Positions 1 through 9,345 of a stretch of 64,000 bases of DNA are shown here, piece by piece. The notes beneath the pieces were generated by a model. It saw only the letters and a program-made list of their open reading frames with translations, searched no databases and was not told the origin of the DNA. A program made the position numbers and the translations under genes. Source of the DNA: Diphasiastrum complanatum (Eukaryota; Streptophyta; Lycopodiopsida; Lycopodiales; Lycopodiaceae); assembly GCA_029204225.1 (NCBI GenBank), contig CM055104.1, positions 45,885,835 to 45,949,834 of the forward strand, given 5' to 3'. How positions within the stretch are numbered: position 1 is the first letter of the stretch; every line of letters starts with the position of its first letter.

Positions 1-783
1 AGAGTTATGCTTGGTAGGTAGCTAGTTGGTCAAATTTTCACCTTAAACTTAGGTGTAGGTCCTATAAAGTAGGGATGACCACCAAATAGACATGAACAAC
101 TCTCTTGACTTGACCTAAACTACATTAGGAGTGGGTTTCCACGTGGCATCTTGGCCTTACATGAGTGGAACCCAATTATACACAATATTTACAATGTTTT
201 ATATGGCTAGATTTGCCAAATTAGGCTATTTTTTACATAGATTAGTTTTTGAAGGTTGTGGATTTCAATCCCACCTTCTTGCAAGTAGCCAATAGGAAGC
301 AAGGGGCAAGGGCCACCCCAAAGATAAAAAGGAACCTATTGTACACCATTTTACATGCTTATTGAGAGGAGGAGACTCTACCAAATTGGAGAGCCAAAGA
401 ATCCTCATGTGCTAATCAGTCTTTCTTGTGCTTTTGTTGTGTTTGCTTTTGCTTTCATTTTCATTTTTATTGTTTTAACTAGTTATGGCTTTTCCATTAG
501 CATGCACATAGAGCACATGAGATAACCCTCATCTCACCTCTCTCTCTTTTCTCTTTCACCTACTATCTTGATGATTGCTTGTGGTTAGTGTTAGTGAAAG
601 TAGAGTTAAAGTGGAGTGTCAAAGTAGAGTTAGGAAAGCAGCTAAACTAGCAACTAAACATAGTTAGGAACCTATCTTTGAGTTCTTCATCCAAACATGA
701 GACAGTGGATTAAACAGTTCCAAGAAGAAAAGGAATTGAAAGCTGATAAAGCTACAACTGAAAATACGTAATCCACAAATAGA
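1..783. other. Anonymous sequence, no gene recognised
   Basis: No protein family, RNA gene or clear repeat boundary is visible. The stretch is AT-rich and holds short purine-rich runs near 365 and pyrimidine-rich runs near 535. It lies outside the LTR that follows, so it may be older retroelement debris or the flanking target, but nothing decides this. Confidence 0.4.
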
Positions 784-1416
784 TGTGAAAGAGGATCAAT
801 TCATATCCAAATCTACTAAAGACCTTTGGTTACAAAACAAGCTACTCCACCATTCTTGCCAATGTAGAAAAATCAGCATCTACACCCAAAATAGAATGCA
901 AACTCTAGTAAAACTTGATCAAACATGAATCAAATCATAAAGTACTATTTTTGTCCATATAAAACTGACAAGCTATTGTATTTCACCTGAAAATAACAAA
1001 TATAGACCATTCTACACATAGAATTGCAAGATATCACAAGTATAGTGCACCAATGGATAGTAGAACCCAAGAGAACCATGTATGAGCGTGAAATGAGATA
1101 GAGAAGAGAGAAGATCTGCTTTTCCATGAGTTACATCCTTTTATAACAGATCCAGACCCTATTTGGGCACTTGGCTTTCCCTCCAAAATGTAAACCCTAC
1201 TATTTTTGGGTCTAGATTCAATGTACCCAACATTTAAATTTGAATCTACTCAAACTCGACTATCAACTTTTTCACACTTTCAAAAAGTGTTTATTCAAAT
1301 AAAATTTAGACTAATTAACTTTGAAAAGTCAAACTCTAAGTCTAATATAAAGTTGGCCTCAATTTGTCAAATAAACAAATATAGCAAATATGATTAAACT
1401 AGTTGAATCTTTCACA
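784..1416 (-). repeat. Copia LTR (3' LTR of a minus-strand element)
   Basis: The right edge is set by the terminus TTCACA followed by the pyrimidine run CTCCCTCTTCAAC, which on the minus strand is a purine-rich polypurine tract directly before an LTR that starts TGTGAAA. A minus-strand TATAAAAGG box sits at 1137-1145. It is 279 bp from the LTR edge, almost the same spacing as in element A. The left edge is placed at a TGTGAAAG that mirrors the terminal sequence. No second LTR copy is present, so the left boundary is an estimate. Confidence 0.5.
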
Positions 1417-1966
1417 CTCCCTCTTCAACTATTTTTAGCATGGACTTTGATAACACTCCAAGTGATGTCCTATGCTTCATGAACAAGTCCTTTCCCAATG
1501 CTTTGGTGAAGATATCAGTTACACATTCCCTTGAGGCCACATGTTGAAGCTCCACCTCCTTTGCAATGACTTGCTCCCTCACAAAATGATATTGCACCTC
1601 AATATGCTTGCTCCTACATGAAAGATATGATTGGTTGCCAAACCTTGGGCTGATTGATTCTAAAAAATCCAGCAAGTGAAGATCCTTGATCATCCTCTTG
1701 ATCCATATCATCTCCTTTGTGCAATGTGTAAACCTTTGCACTCGGCCTCACTAGATGACAATGAGATAGTGGCTTGTTTCTTCGACATCCATGATATAGC
1801 TCCATCACCTATGAAAATACAATGAGCACTAATAGATTTCCTATCCATTACATCTCCAACATAGTCTGAAATTGAAAATCCAAAAAGATTAGGTGATGGT
1901 CCCTCATACAATATGCCAAAATCTTGAGTTCCAATGATGTACCTCAAAACTCGTTTCCTTAGCTTC
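1417..1966 (-). pseudogene. Ty1/Copia RNase H and polyprotein C-terminus (remnant)
   Basis: Two overlapping minus-strand frames together encode the end of a Copia polyprotein. The upstream part reads RYIIGTQDFGILYEG, then SDYVGDVMDRKSISAH and ISWMSKKQATISLSSSEAE, which is the usual Copia RNase H region. The downstream part reads KHIEVQYHFVREQV and later CVTDIFTKALGKDLF, the typical C-terminal tail. A frameshift separates the halves near 1745. It ends beside a polypurine tract and LTR, as a 3' end should. Everything upstream of RNase H is missing, so it is a dead 3' fragment. Confidence 0.85.
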
Positions 1967-2839
1967 CAATACTCCTCACACAGTTCTTGCTATGCAGTTG
2001 GACTTTTTGGCTTGAATTCCCTGGATTTGGCCTTTCAAGCACCGTTATAACCTGGATTTGGAACTGTATTGGTGGTCTGTTGCTTTGTGGAACAATTAGA
2101 CCTTGATTGGACATTGCCCATCGATGATTTTGAACTTGGTTGAAAATTGTCGACCTTAGCCTTTTACTTCCCATTGTCTTGTGGCCTTGAAGACTGCGTG
2201 AACATGCTTGCTTGCAAACCTTGTGTCGGTTTTCTGACAAGAGATTGAGTTGCCTCAGGTACTTGTTGTAATGTAGCATCCACCATCCATTGTAGAAGGC
2301 TAGGTAGAATTCTCGTAATTTCTATTGCTACAATTTGCTTGATGGATTCTACCAGCTCTGTCTCTTGTGATGCAGTAGTCATTTGAGTTTTAGGTGACGT
2401 TGTGCACTTTTTGGATTTGGGAGGATTGTCGTGTAATCCATTGGCCTCAAAACCAAGTGGCACTAGAATTTTCCATCTGTAGTGCATCTTGAGTGGATTT
2501 GTCTGATAACATAGTACATGCTGGTCCTTGTAAGATAATGCCATTTTAGCTTTTTGTAATTGCCTCAATGGACAATCTAGACATGGATGGTTGACGCCAC
2601 ATTGTGAACACCAAGGTAGAAATACTGTTGGATCACCTCGATGTGGGCATTTCGGATCGATGATGCCTTCCACCACATCCGAAACATTGTACCCTACAAA
2701 GAATACCATCCCCTTGGAGGTGATAAGCATACACAGGTAACAAATGTCCCTTCTCACTCTCCACATAGTAGAGTGGTAAGCTGTTATGGTCTTTAGCTGA
2801 ATTCGGGGGCAATCCTGACGATATTACCAGGACTTTCAC
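1967..2839 (-). pseudogene. Gag-like fragment with two zinc-knuckle motifs
   Basis: A minus-strand frame of 200 codons (2164-2766, ATG start) contains CSQCGVNHPCLDCP. The adjacent frame just upstream contains CFGCGGRHHRSE, and a one-base shift would place both in one reading frame as tandem knuckles. Downstream the reading continues as a polar Ser/Gln/Asn-rich tail interrupted by stops to about 1967. Paired knuckles and a low-complexity tail suggest a retroelement nucleocapsid, but the family is not recognised. It abuts the Copia RNase H scrap without a visible target duplication. A host zinc-knuckle protein is the alternative. Confidence 0.4.
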
Positions 2840-3238
2840 TCTTTCGAAATGAGAAAAACGAAAAAAGAAAAGAGTAAATAAAAAATTGATCAGTATGGAT
2901 GAAAAAATACGAACAACAAAAATAAAAAGTCATAGTAACAGATGGATGTAACAGGTGAATTTTAGAGAAATGGGTATAATAGATGGATTTTACAAATGGA
3001 TATCATAGATGAACAAGATGAAGGCTACATAGAATGGAGATGGAAGAAAATGAGCATTGTGACGGTGTAGATGGCAACTGATGTGGAGGAACAATGGTAA
3101 CTATGGTGCCGGGTGGGTGGGGTCCAGAGCCTCCCCGTTGAGGCCCCAACGATGGTATGACTTGTTTGCGATTGAGCTGGTGATTGGCATGTCAAGTCAT
3201 TAGCCGATGAGACCTCCTCTTTTTTTTTTTTGTAGAAG
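2840..3238. other. Non-coding stretch, no feature recognised
   Basis: AT-rich sequence with a loosely repeated ATGGAT word between 2895 and 3010 and a T-run at 3219-3231. No coding signal of a known family was seen. Confidence 0.4.
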
Positions 3239-3590
3239 AGGGCGAGTAATACACAATGGGCGAGTAATTACAGTGGGTGAGTAATTACAGTGGGCGAGTA
3301 ATGGACGCGAGTTATGCTGGGCGCGAATAATAAATTATAACTCGCCGAGCTCTCAGAAGATAGATCAGTATGTGTGCAGGCCTCAACTCTGATGGCAAGT
3401 AAAGATAGTGAGCAAAAAAATGAAAAACTCTGATGGCGAGTTATAAATCCCTGATGGCGAGTTATAACTGGCGAGTAATAAAAATGACGGAAATAAAAAA
3501 AATGACAGGATAATTTAAAATGACAAGTAATAGCTCTGAGCGCGAGTAATAAATTATGACTCGACGATCACCAAGAAGATACCTCTGAGC
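3239..3590 (+). repeat. Degenerate GCGAGTAAT / GCGAGTTAT short-repeat cluster
   Basis: The words GGCGAGTAAT, GGTGAGTAAT, GCGAGTTATAA and GCGAGTAATAAATTA recur many times at irregular 15-60 bp spacing. Near 3320-3345 and 3545-3565 the word is followed by its near inverted copy (AATAAATTATAACTCGCCG), giving small dyads. No protein frame is preserved. It differs clearly in composition from its neighbours. Confidence 0.6.
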
Positions 3591-3604
3591 TTGCTGATCA
3601 CTAA

Positions 3605-3985
3605 AAGCCTTCTATTTCATGACCTTTATTGATGATATGTCACGTAAGACGTGGATCTACTTCTTGAAGTAGAAATCAGATGCTTTTGATAACTTCAAAA
3701 ACTTCCAAAACTTGGTCGAAAATCAGACAGGTAAGAAGATCAAACTCCTAAGATCAGATAGTGGAGGTGAGTATAAGTCTAATGACTTCAATGATCTTTG
3801 TGATCAATGTGGGATTAAAAGACAATTTACGCAAGCCCATACTCCTGCTCTCAATGGTGTAGTTGAGCACAAAAATCGTACGATTGTGGAAAGTGCCAGA
3901 TCTATGCTAGATGAGATGAAATTACCAAAAGATTTTTGGTCAGAAGCATGTAGCATGGCAGTCTATCTTCAAAATAGAAGAGAGC
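3605..3985 (+). pseudogene. Ty1/Copia integrase core fragment
   Basis: The plus-strand translation reads AFYFMTFIDDMSRKTWIYFLK, then a stop at 3676-3678, then KKIKLLRSDSGGEYKSNDF, HTPALNGVVEHKNRTIVE and MKLPKDFWSEACSMAVYLQN. These are the DDE integrase segments, with the second catalytic Asp in RSDSGGE and the catalytic Glu in GVVEHKN. The copy belongs to the same subfamily as element H at 42.8-45.6 kb, which has nearly the same wording. Homology stops abruptly after YLQNR at about 3985, where unrelated sequence begins. No LTRs flank it. Confidence 0.85.
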
Positions 3986-4411
3986 AAGCCTCTATAAATC
4001 AGAAACCGTGCACCAGTGCTTCTCTTTCCATCTTCAACCCGCCGTAAAACCCCGAACTCTCAGAAGACAGTTCTCTCGAAGCTCTCTTCAATGGCGACAC
4101 TGTACTGTGTACACTCCCTGTATGGCTCTGATACCAACTTAGAATTTACTTTGCACAGGAACACAAATCATGCTACACAGTAACACAGACAGAAAAAACA
4201 CTCTCCTCAGCAAGCTCGCATAGCAACTGTATTTCACAAAATGAAATTACATTATACATATAGTTGTTCACTCAGGCAACCCATGCATGACCCAGGTTGT
4301 CGTTGGCGGGACGCGTGTCCCGTCGACTTGCCTCGTGGCGAGGCCAACTGATCCTTATCCACTGATAGGACCCACAGTACAGTAACACAGTGATTCTAAC
4401 TTTAATTCTAA
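3986..4411 (-). repeat. LTR-like remnant with initiator-Met tRNA primer site
   Basis: GCTCTGATACCA at 4125-4136 is the reverse complement of the standard plant LTR-element primer-binding site (TGGTATCAGAGC), so a minus-strand element's 5' LTR should begin just to its right. The following roughly 260 bp carry a repeated ACAGTAACACAG word at both ends (about 4176 and 4380), but clean TG/CA LTR termini are absent. The assignment rests mainly on the primer site. Confidence 0.4.
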
Positions 4412-4540
4412 TTGCTTGGCCCAAAATGCATGTTTCGATCCAGTCCACATTCTGTGTCCGAAATTCATGATGTTGTGCGTTTCATGCCTCGTCCTCCGCA
4501 TGCCACATCCTGCTCATGCTCCTTCGCCCGCCATCTTCCT

Positions 4541-4577
<37 letters not shown>

Positions 4578-4806
4578 CTCTTTCCAGAAGGTTCTATAAG
4601 CACATTCGAAACTTCTCTTTTTGGAAGGTTCTATAAGCACTTTCTCTCTCTAACTTGTGCCCTTCAACTACAATTCAATTTCCTTTCAAGTGCCCATCAA
4701 GTACATTTTAGGGCAAATGTGGGCCAATAGAAAAGCAATATTCAATTTTTCTCTACAATAGCCTACATTCTCTCTCTCTCTCTCTCTCTCAACTCACATT
4801 CACTCA

Positions 4807-4807
<1 letters not shown>

Positions 4808-4898
<91 letters not shown>
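4808..4898 (+). repeat. (TC)n microsatellite, 91 bp
   Basis: Uninterrupted TC dinucleotides. Related shorter tracts lie at 4543-4572 and 4769-4790. Open frames through it encode only alternating Ser/Leu and are not genes. Confidence 0.95.
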
Positions 4899-4901
<3 letters not shown>

Positions 4902-5455
4902 TCACATTATTGCTATTTTTTCTCTAAACCTAGGAAAACCTTAAAAAATCGATCAATCATTCCAAAAATCATTGGATCGCCCAAACATCCCATTAAGTTG
5001 AGAGACTTAGAAATTGAAAAGAACGAGTGGAAATCTTAATCAATTCAAAAAATATGCTTTCCAAGGGAAATGTGCTAGCCAAAAAATAAATGTTCCACCG
5101 GTTAATCCATGACTCACTGCCACTCATTGCTAAAACTTCTTGTCCCCCGAAAAAACTCCTGGCTGGAAGTTCAAATGAGTCGACGACGTCGCATCATGTC
5201 AAGTAAACAGAAACTTAGTTTGTTCATCCCGTTAATTATTGCTGGATTTCAAGCAATGCCTTGCTCATAACCTTCAGCAATTAAGGCGGTTTATTTTCAA
5301 GACTGCCGATTCTTCGAATTGGTGATGGCATACCATCACCAAACAATTGTGGTTTCGTATTGGCCTTGGCCATAACTGCCAATACAACCCCAATCAGAAG
5401 TCTTGGGAAATCTACCCGAGCTGCCTAGTTTATGGAAAAACCGAAATCGTGACCA

Positions 5456-5557
<102 letters not shown>

Positions 5558-5697
5558 TGTGGGCAATGATACATTGGTCCACGTTTGCCCTAAAACTTAT
5601 TTGAAGGGCATTTGAAATGCCTGAAAATGACATGTGCATTTAGAAATTTCTAGAGAGAACATGTGACATTAGAAATTCATAAAAAGAGAAGTTTCTA

Positions 5698-6714
5698 GAA
5701 AAAAATAAATTTACAAAAGGGCAAGAGAGAGAATGATATGCGTGCATAAGGATAGAGAGGGAGGCCCTGTTTTTTTATCTTTTAGGTTCATCTTGGAGGA
5801 ACAGCGTGTGGTATGGGACGCAAGCAATTCCAAACAAATGATTTGAAACTAACTGATCGAGGTGACCATAGTAGAACCGTATTTCTTGAAAGATGCCAAT
5901 CACTTTTGGTCAAGAGAGTATTTTGTCGGGATTTGTGAGGTATTGGTCATGACCCCTTTATGGATATCTCAAATCACAGAATTGGGAACTCAAGTGCTAT
6001 TTTCTTTTTTTTTGAGAGTTTATTTGAGAATTTCTTGATATTAAATAAGTAATACTTAAACAAATTTCTTCTTGTTTCTTCTGTTGCGCAAGCAGTGCTT
6101 TTTACAAGATGTTAGGAGTGGGGAGTAGTTATGCTTTGTCCCCCCTCACTTATTATTATGTCTTGATGTGACAGCACGGGGAGGGGATGTGGTACGCTTC
6201 CCCACGGACCACTCTCCTTTCATTTTCAAGATAATTTTGAAAGGAAAGTTAAGATATGGTTTTAAAAATCTACACACTAAGATTAAGCTTAGATAACATT
6301 AGTGAGTAGTGCATTTATATTTTATAGTAAATCTCTAACAATGTTGAATCTCAAACTACCAAGTATTTCATTAATACGCAATCTTATACCTCCTCATTTT
6401 GATTTATTTACTATTATTATTGTTTGTTCGTTGTGAAGGGTTGCATGGTAACTAACTTGATCCTTCGCTATCAGAGTCAAAATTGCATCTAACTTTGCTT
6501 GTTGGTTCGCTCTAGCTTCTACATTTCCCATTTTTTGAACTTCAAGGGAAGATAAAATGATACTTTATTTTTTTTTTCACTTAGAAAATGCTCATTAATT
6601 TTTGTACCACATGGCAATAATAAAGTGAGCTTCAACGAGCTCCTAATACTTACTACACATTTTTTTATTGTCATGTGCAAACCTAAAAGAACCTCAAACA
6701 AGGTCCCAAAGAAC
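5698..6714. other. Anonymous sequence, no gene recognised
   Basis: No protein family or RNA gene is visible. The most distinctive part is a GC-rich patch around 6170-6225 in otherwise AT-rich DNA. Confidence 0.4.
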
Positions 6715-7194
6715 ATTTATGTAACATTTGCTACGGTATAATTTTTGTCTCAATTAGAACTACGGTTGAAAAGTTATGCTATTTTAAATGACCTACAAAC
6801 GGTAATGTACATAGAATGGTTAAGCATCGAAACTAGTGCGGGCATAAATGAAAAAGTTTTTGGGCAAAAAATGAATTTATTTTGGTAAAATACATTAATA
6901 AACTTTGTCAATCTATGTGGCATTCCTTAAAAGGTCTTTTCTGGATTCAGAATTCCTCTACTGATGCACTTTGTGTTGAGCTCCCTGAGCTCCAGGTTTG
7001 ATCAATTCCGCACAGGTATCAGGGCTCCCTGAGCCAAAGCATTTATCGTTTGATTGCCCACTTTATGGTTCACTTCGTGCCTTGTTGCTTTTGCACCTTG
7101 ATTTCTCTCTTTGTCCAAGCTTGATCTTGATACTTTTCCTTTTTGGCTCTTTAAGGTAGGCAATGATTGAGTACTCCGCAATGCACCTCTCACT

Positions 7195-7565
7195 TAGCTT
7201 GAAGTAGCTATCTTTGAATCAGCCCAAATGTAACCATTGACCTCGTGGAGAGCCAAGGGGTCACACAAGTCTGATCTGCATACGAACTATCTCTTCACAT
7301 TTGTTTGAAGCACCAGTCCGTCGTCGCGCAAAACTTGACTTTCACAATTCCATCATTGGTCAGTTGCCTCACAGTCAAAACAAGAAGTGTACATCTAGCT
7401 TGGCTTCAAGTAGCTCTCTTTGAATCAGACACATGCACTCAAAGTTTGCACTAGTCCGATTTCAATACGAACTGTCCCTTAGCGTCTGTTCGAAGTACCA
7501 AGTCTCTCATGCAAAACTCAACTTTCACAGCTCCTTCGTTGATCAGCTATTTTACACGTAACACA
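7195..7565 (+). repeat. Degenerate tandem duplication, about 205-bp unit
   Basis: Two adjacent copies share, in order, GAAGTAGCT/CAAGTAGCT, CTTTGAATCAG, TACGAACT, TCGAAGTACCA-like and GCAAAACTTGACTTTCACA words, and end near ACAAG. The identity is moderate, so the duplication is old. It lies inside the non-coding interior of element O. Confidence 0.55.
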
Positions 7566-8450
7566 AGTCAGCGTACTCATTATGTTCTCATCATTACTGG
7601 TCCAGAGAAAAGCCTATAACAAGCTTTTCTTTTTTCACAACAATAACTCGTCAACTTATTAGGTTCAAAGTTCACCAGTCTCCTCGTGTGAGTATGGCTA
7701 GGTCGCCTTGAATTTGCCCCCATTTTGATCAACTTTCATTCCAAAATTCACACCAAGCGAGGGGTGTGTGTGATAGTTCCCCTCCACTTATAAAATCAGC
7801 TGACCGAACTTAGAGTAGAGCTTTCAGACAAGAGCCTTTGCAACACTTTGCTTTCCATTTGCTAGGATTATGGCTTGATCTAACTTGTTGCCAATCTCTG
7901 AAGAGGATCCTAGTCTTTCCCCTTTGAGGAAAAACCCAACTGATACTGGATATCACCCATGCTCAGTGAGTTTCAGTTCCGAAGGTAGCCATCCCAAATG
8001 AAGACCAACTGCTCCATAGAAGATCTCCCTTGAAATTGCCCTTTCCATTTTTTGACTTCCTACTTGCGTCTGGTGGGCGTTGTTGCAAATGAAACTAACC
8101 CAAGTAACAGGCTAGTCATTCATCCTTTGCAAACATCAAGTCGTTTCGTTGCCGTTCACGTGCAAGTACTTGAACTGCAACCCACAGATTCTGTAGTCTT
8201 CTTTGTTTGATGGTATCAGTCTTCAAAAGAAAGGTTCCTTCTCGAGCCATCAGCTCCTTGTATCACAAGCAATCATGCAAACCAAGCCAAGCACGAGTAC
8301 TAATACTCACCATGAATACATACAAGCAAGACACTCAGACATGATTACTAACAAGTAACAAAGGCAAGGTCCCCCTTTGAGATAGCCCTGCCAAAGGACC
8401 TTTGCTTGGTCGTGCCCATACAGATCGATCACAGAAATAGCCCACAAAGA

Positions 8451-8685
8451 ACACCCATCCAACTATCCGTGTTTTCACCATTAAGCAGCACATTGCCTCA
8501 CCAAATCTGGTCGATGCCCTTATAGCTAAACGATTGGCAGCTATCCTCAAATATATCACCCCGACTGTGGACGCACCCGTGCTCTCAATTTCAGGCAGCA
8601 CATTGCCTCAGTAACGCCCTCACCAAATCTAGTCGATAGCTCTTATAGGTAAACGATCGGCAGCATACCACCTCGATCGTGGACG
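8451..8685 (+). repeat. Tandem units (about 110 bp) into which element A inserted
   Basis: Two or more units carry GCAGCACATTGCCTCA, CACCAAATCT, TAGTCGATAGC and CTAAACGAT, and end in a GTGGACGCACC-type block. The series continues on the far side of element A at 14245-14345. The uninterrupted unit at 8555-8585 reads GTGGACGCACCCGTGCT and shows what the empty site looked like. It confirms that A entered after GGACG. Confidence 0.7.
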
Positions 8686-9332
8686 TGTGAAAAATACAGA
8701 TCCTAAGTGGATCTAAACTCCAAGATCATTGGCTTGAATGCTTGCACTCCAAACTACATAAGCTAGGAATTGGCAACACATTCTATGCTACCTAGAATGC
8801 AAAGAACTTGATCAAAAAGCATTTATCACAAATGGAAACTTCCATAAACATCAAGTGCGGCCCAAAATAGCATTATACAGTCCATAATACATCAGCCTAT
8901 CACTTTTGGAAAGCACCTAAGATCATACACACAAAGCTTGAACTCAATCACTACACAATGCCAACAATGGAAGGAGAACCCAATAGAAAAATCTCTCATT
9001 AAGCAAATGAATACAATGGATCTGCTCCAACCTGTTTCTCCACGGCCTACCTGCTATATATAGCTGAGAGAGATGACTCTCTCTCCTCTCTCTAGACCCT
9101 CCTTACCTAAAATATGCCCTATATAGGTAAAATTGGCATATATGTCCAAAATACATGAAAATGGACTCATTTCGAAGGTCTTGAAGTTTGACACTTCTTC
9201 ATACTGAAAAAATACACTTACTAAAAATATCTAGACCTGTTTCACACGTGTGAAAAGTCAGATCCTAAACTATGTGCCATTTTTAGCAATTTTGGCCTAA
9301 AACTAGACAAGGAAATGTTGACAATTTTCACA
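8686..9332 (-). repeat. 3' LTR of element A
   Basis: The LTR runs from TGTGAAAAATACAG to AATTTTCACA on the plus strand and is flanked on the left by the target duplication. A minus-strand TATATATA box lies at 9055-9062. The 16-bp palindrome TTTCACACGTGTGAAA at 9240-9255 contains a G-box (CACGTG) and looks like two abutted LTR ends. Immediately inside, TGTGAAAAGTCAGATCCTAA (9249-9268) imitates the LTR's own terminus at 8686. Confidence 0.93.
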
Positions 9333-9345
9333 CTCCCTCTTCAAC

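Larger units (their letters stand above)
6715..8685 (-). mobile_element. Left part of decayed LTR element O, largely non-coding
   Basis: Blocks at 6735-6790 (GGTATAATTTTTGTCTC, TTATGCTATTTTAAATGA) and 6930-6968 (AAAGGTCTTTTCTGGATTCAG) recur in the same order at 15070-15125 and 15317-15352. This suggests a pair of degraded LTRs. Between them, outside nested element A, the sequence is tandem-repeat-rich and has no recognisable gag or pol. An initiator-Met primer site near the right copy (14636-14647) fits a minus-strand element. It is best read as a large non-autonomous derivative; the outer boundary on the left is uncertain. Confidence 0.4.

Noticed and set aside
7002-7193. Small basic minus-strand protein
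   Set aside because: Lies in the tandem-repeat interior of element O and shows no conserved motif.
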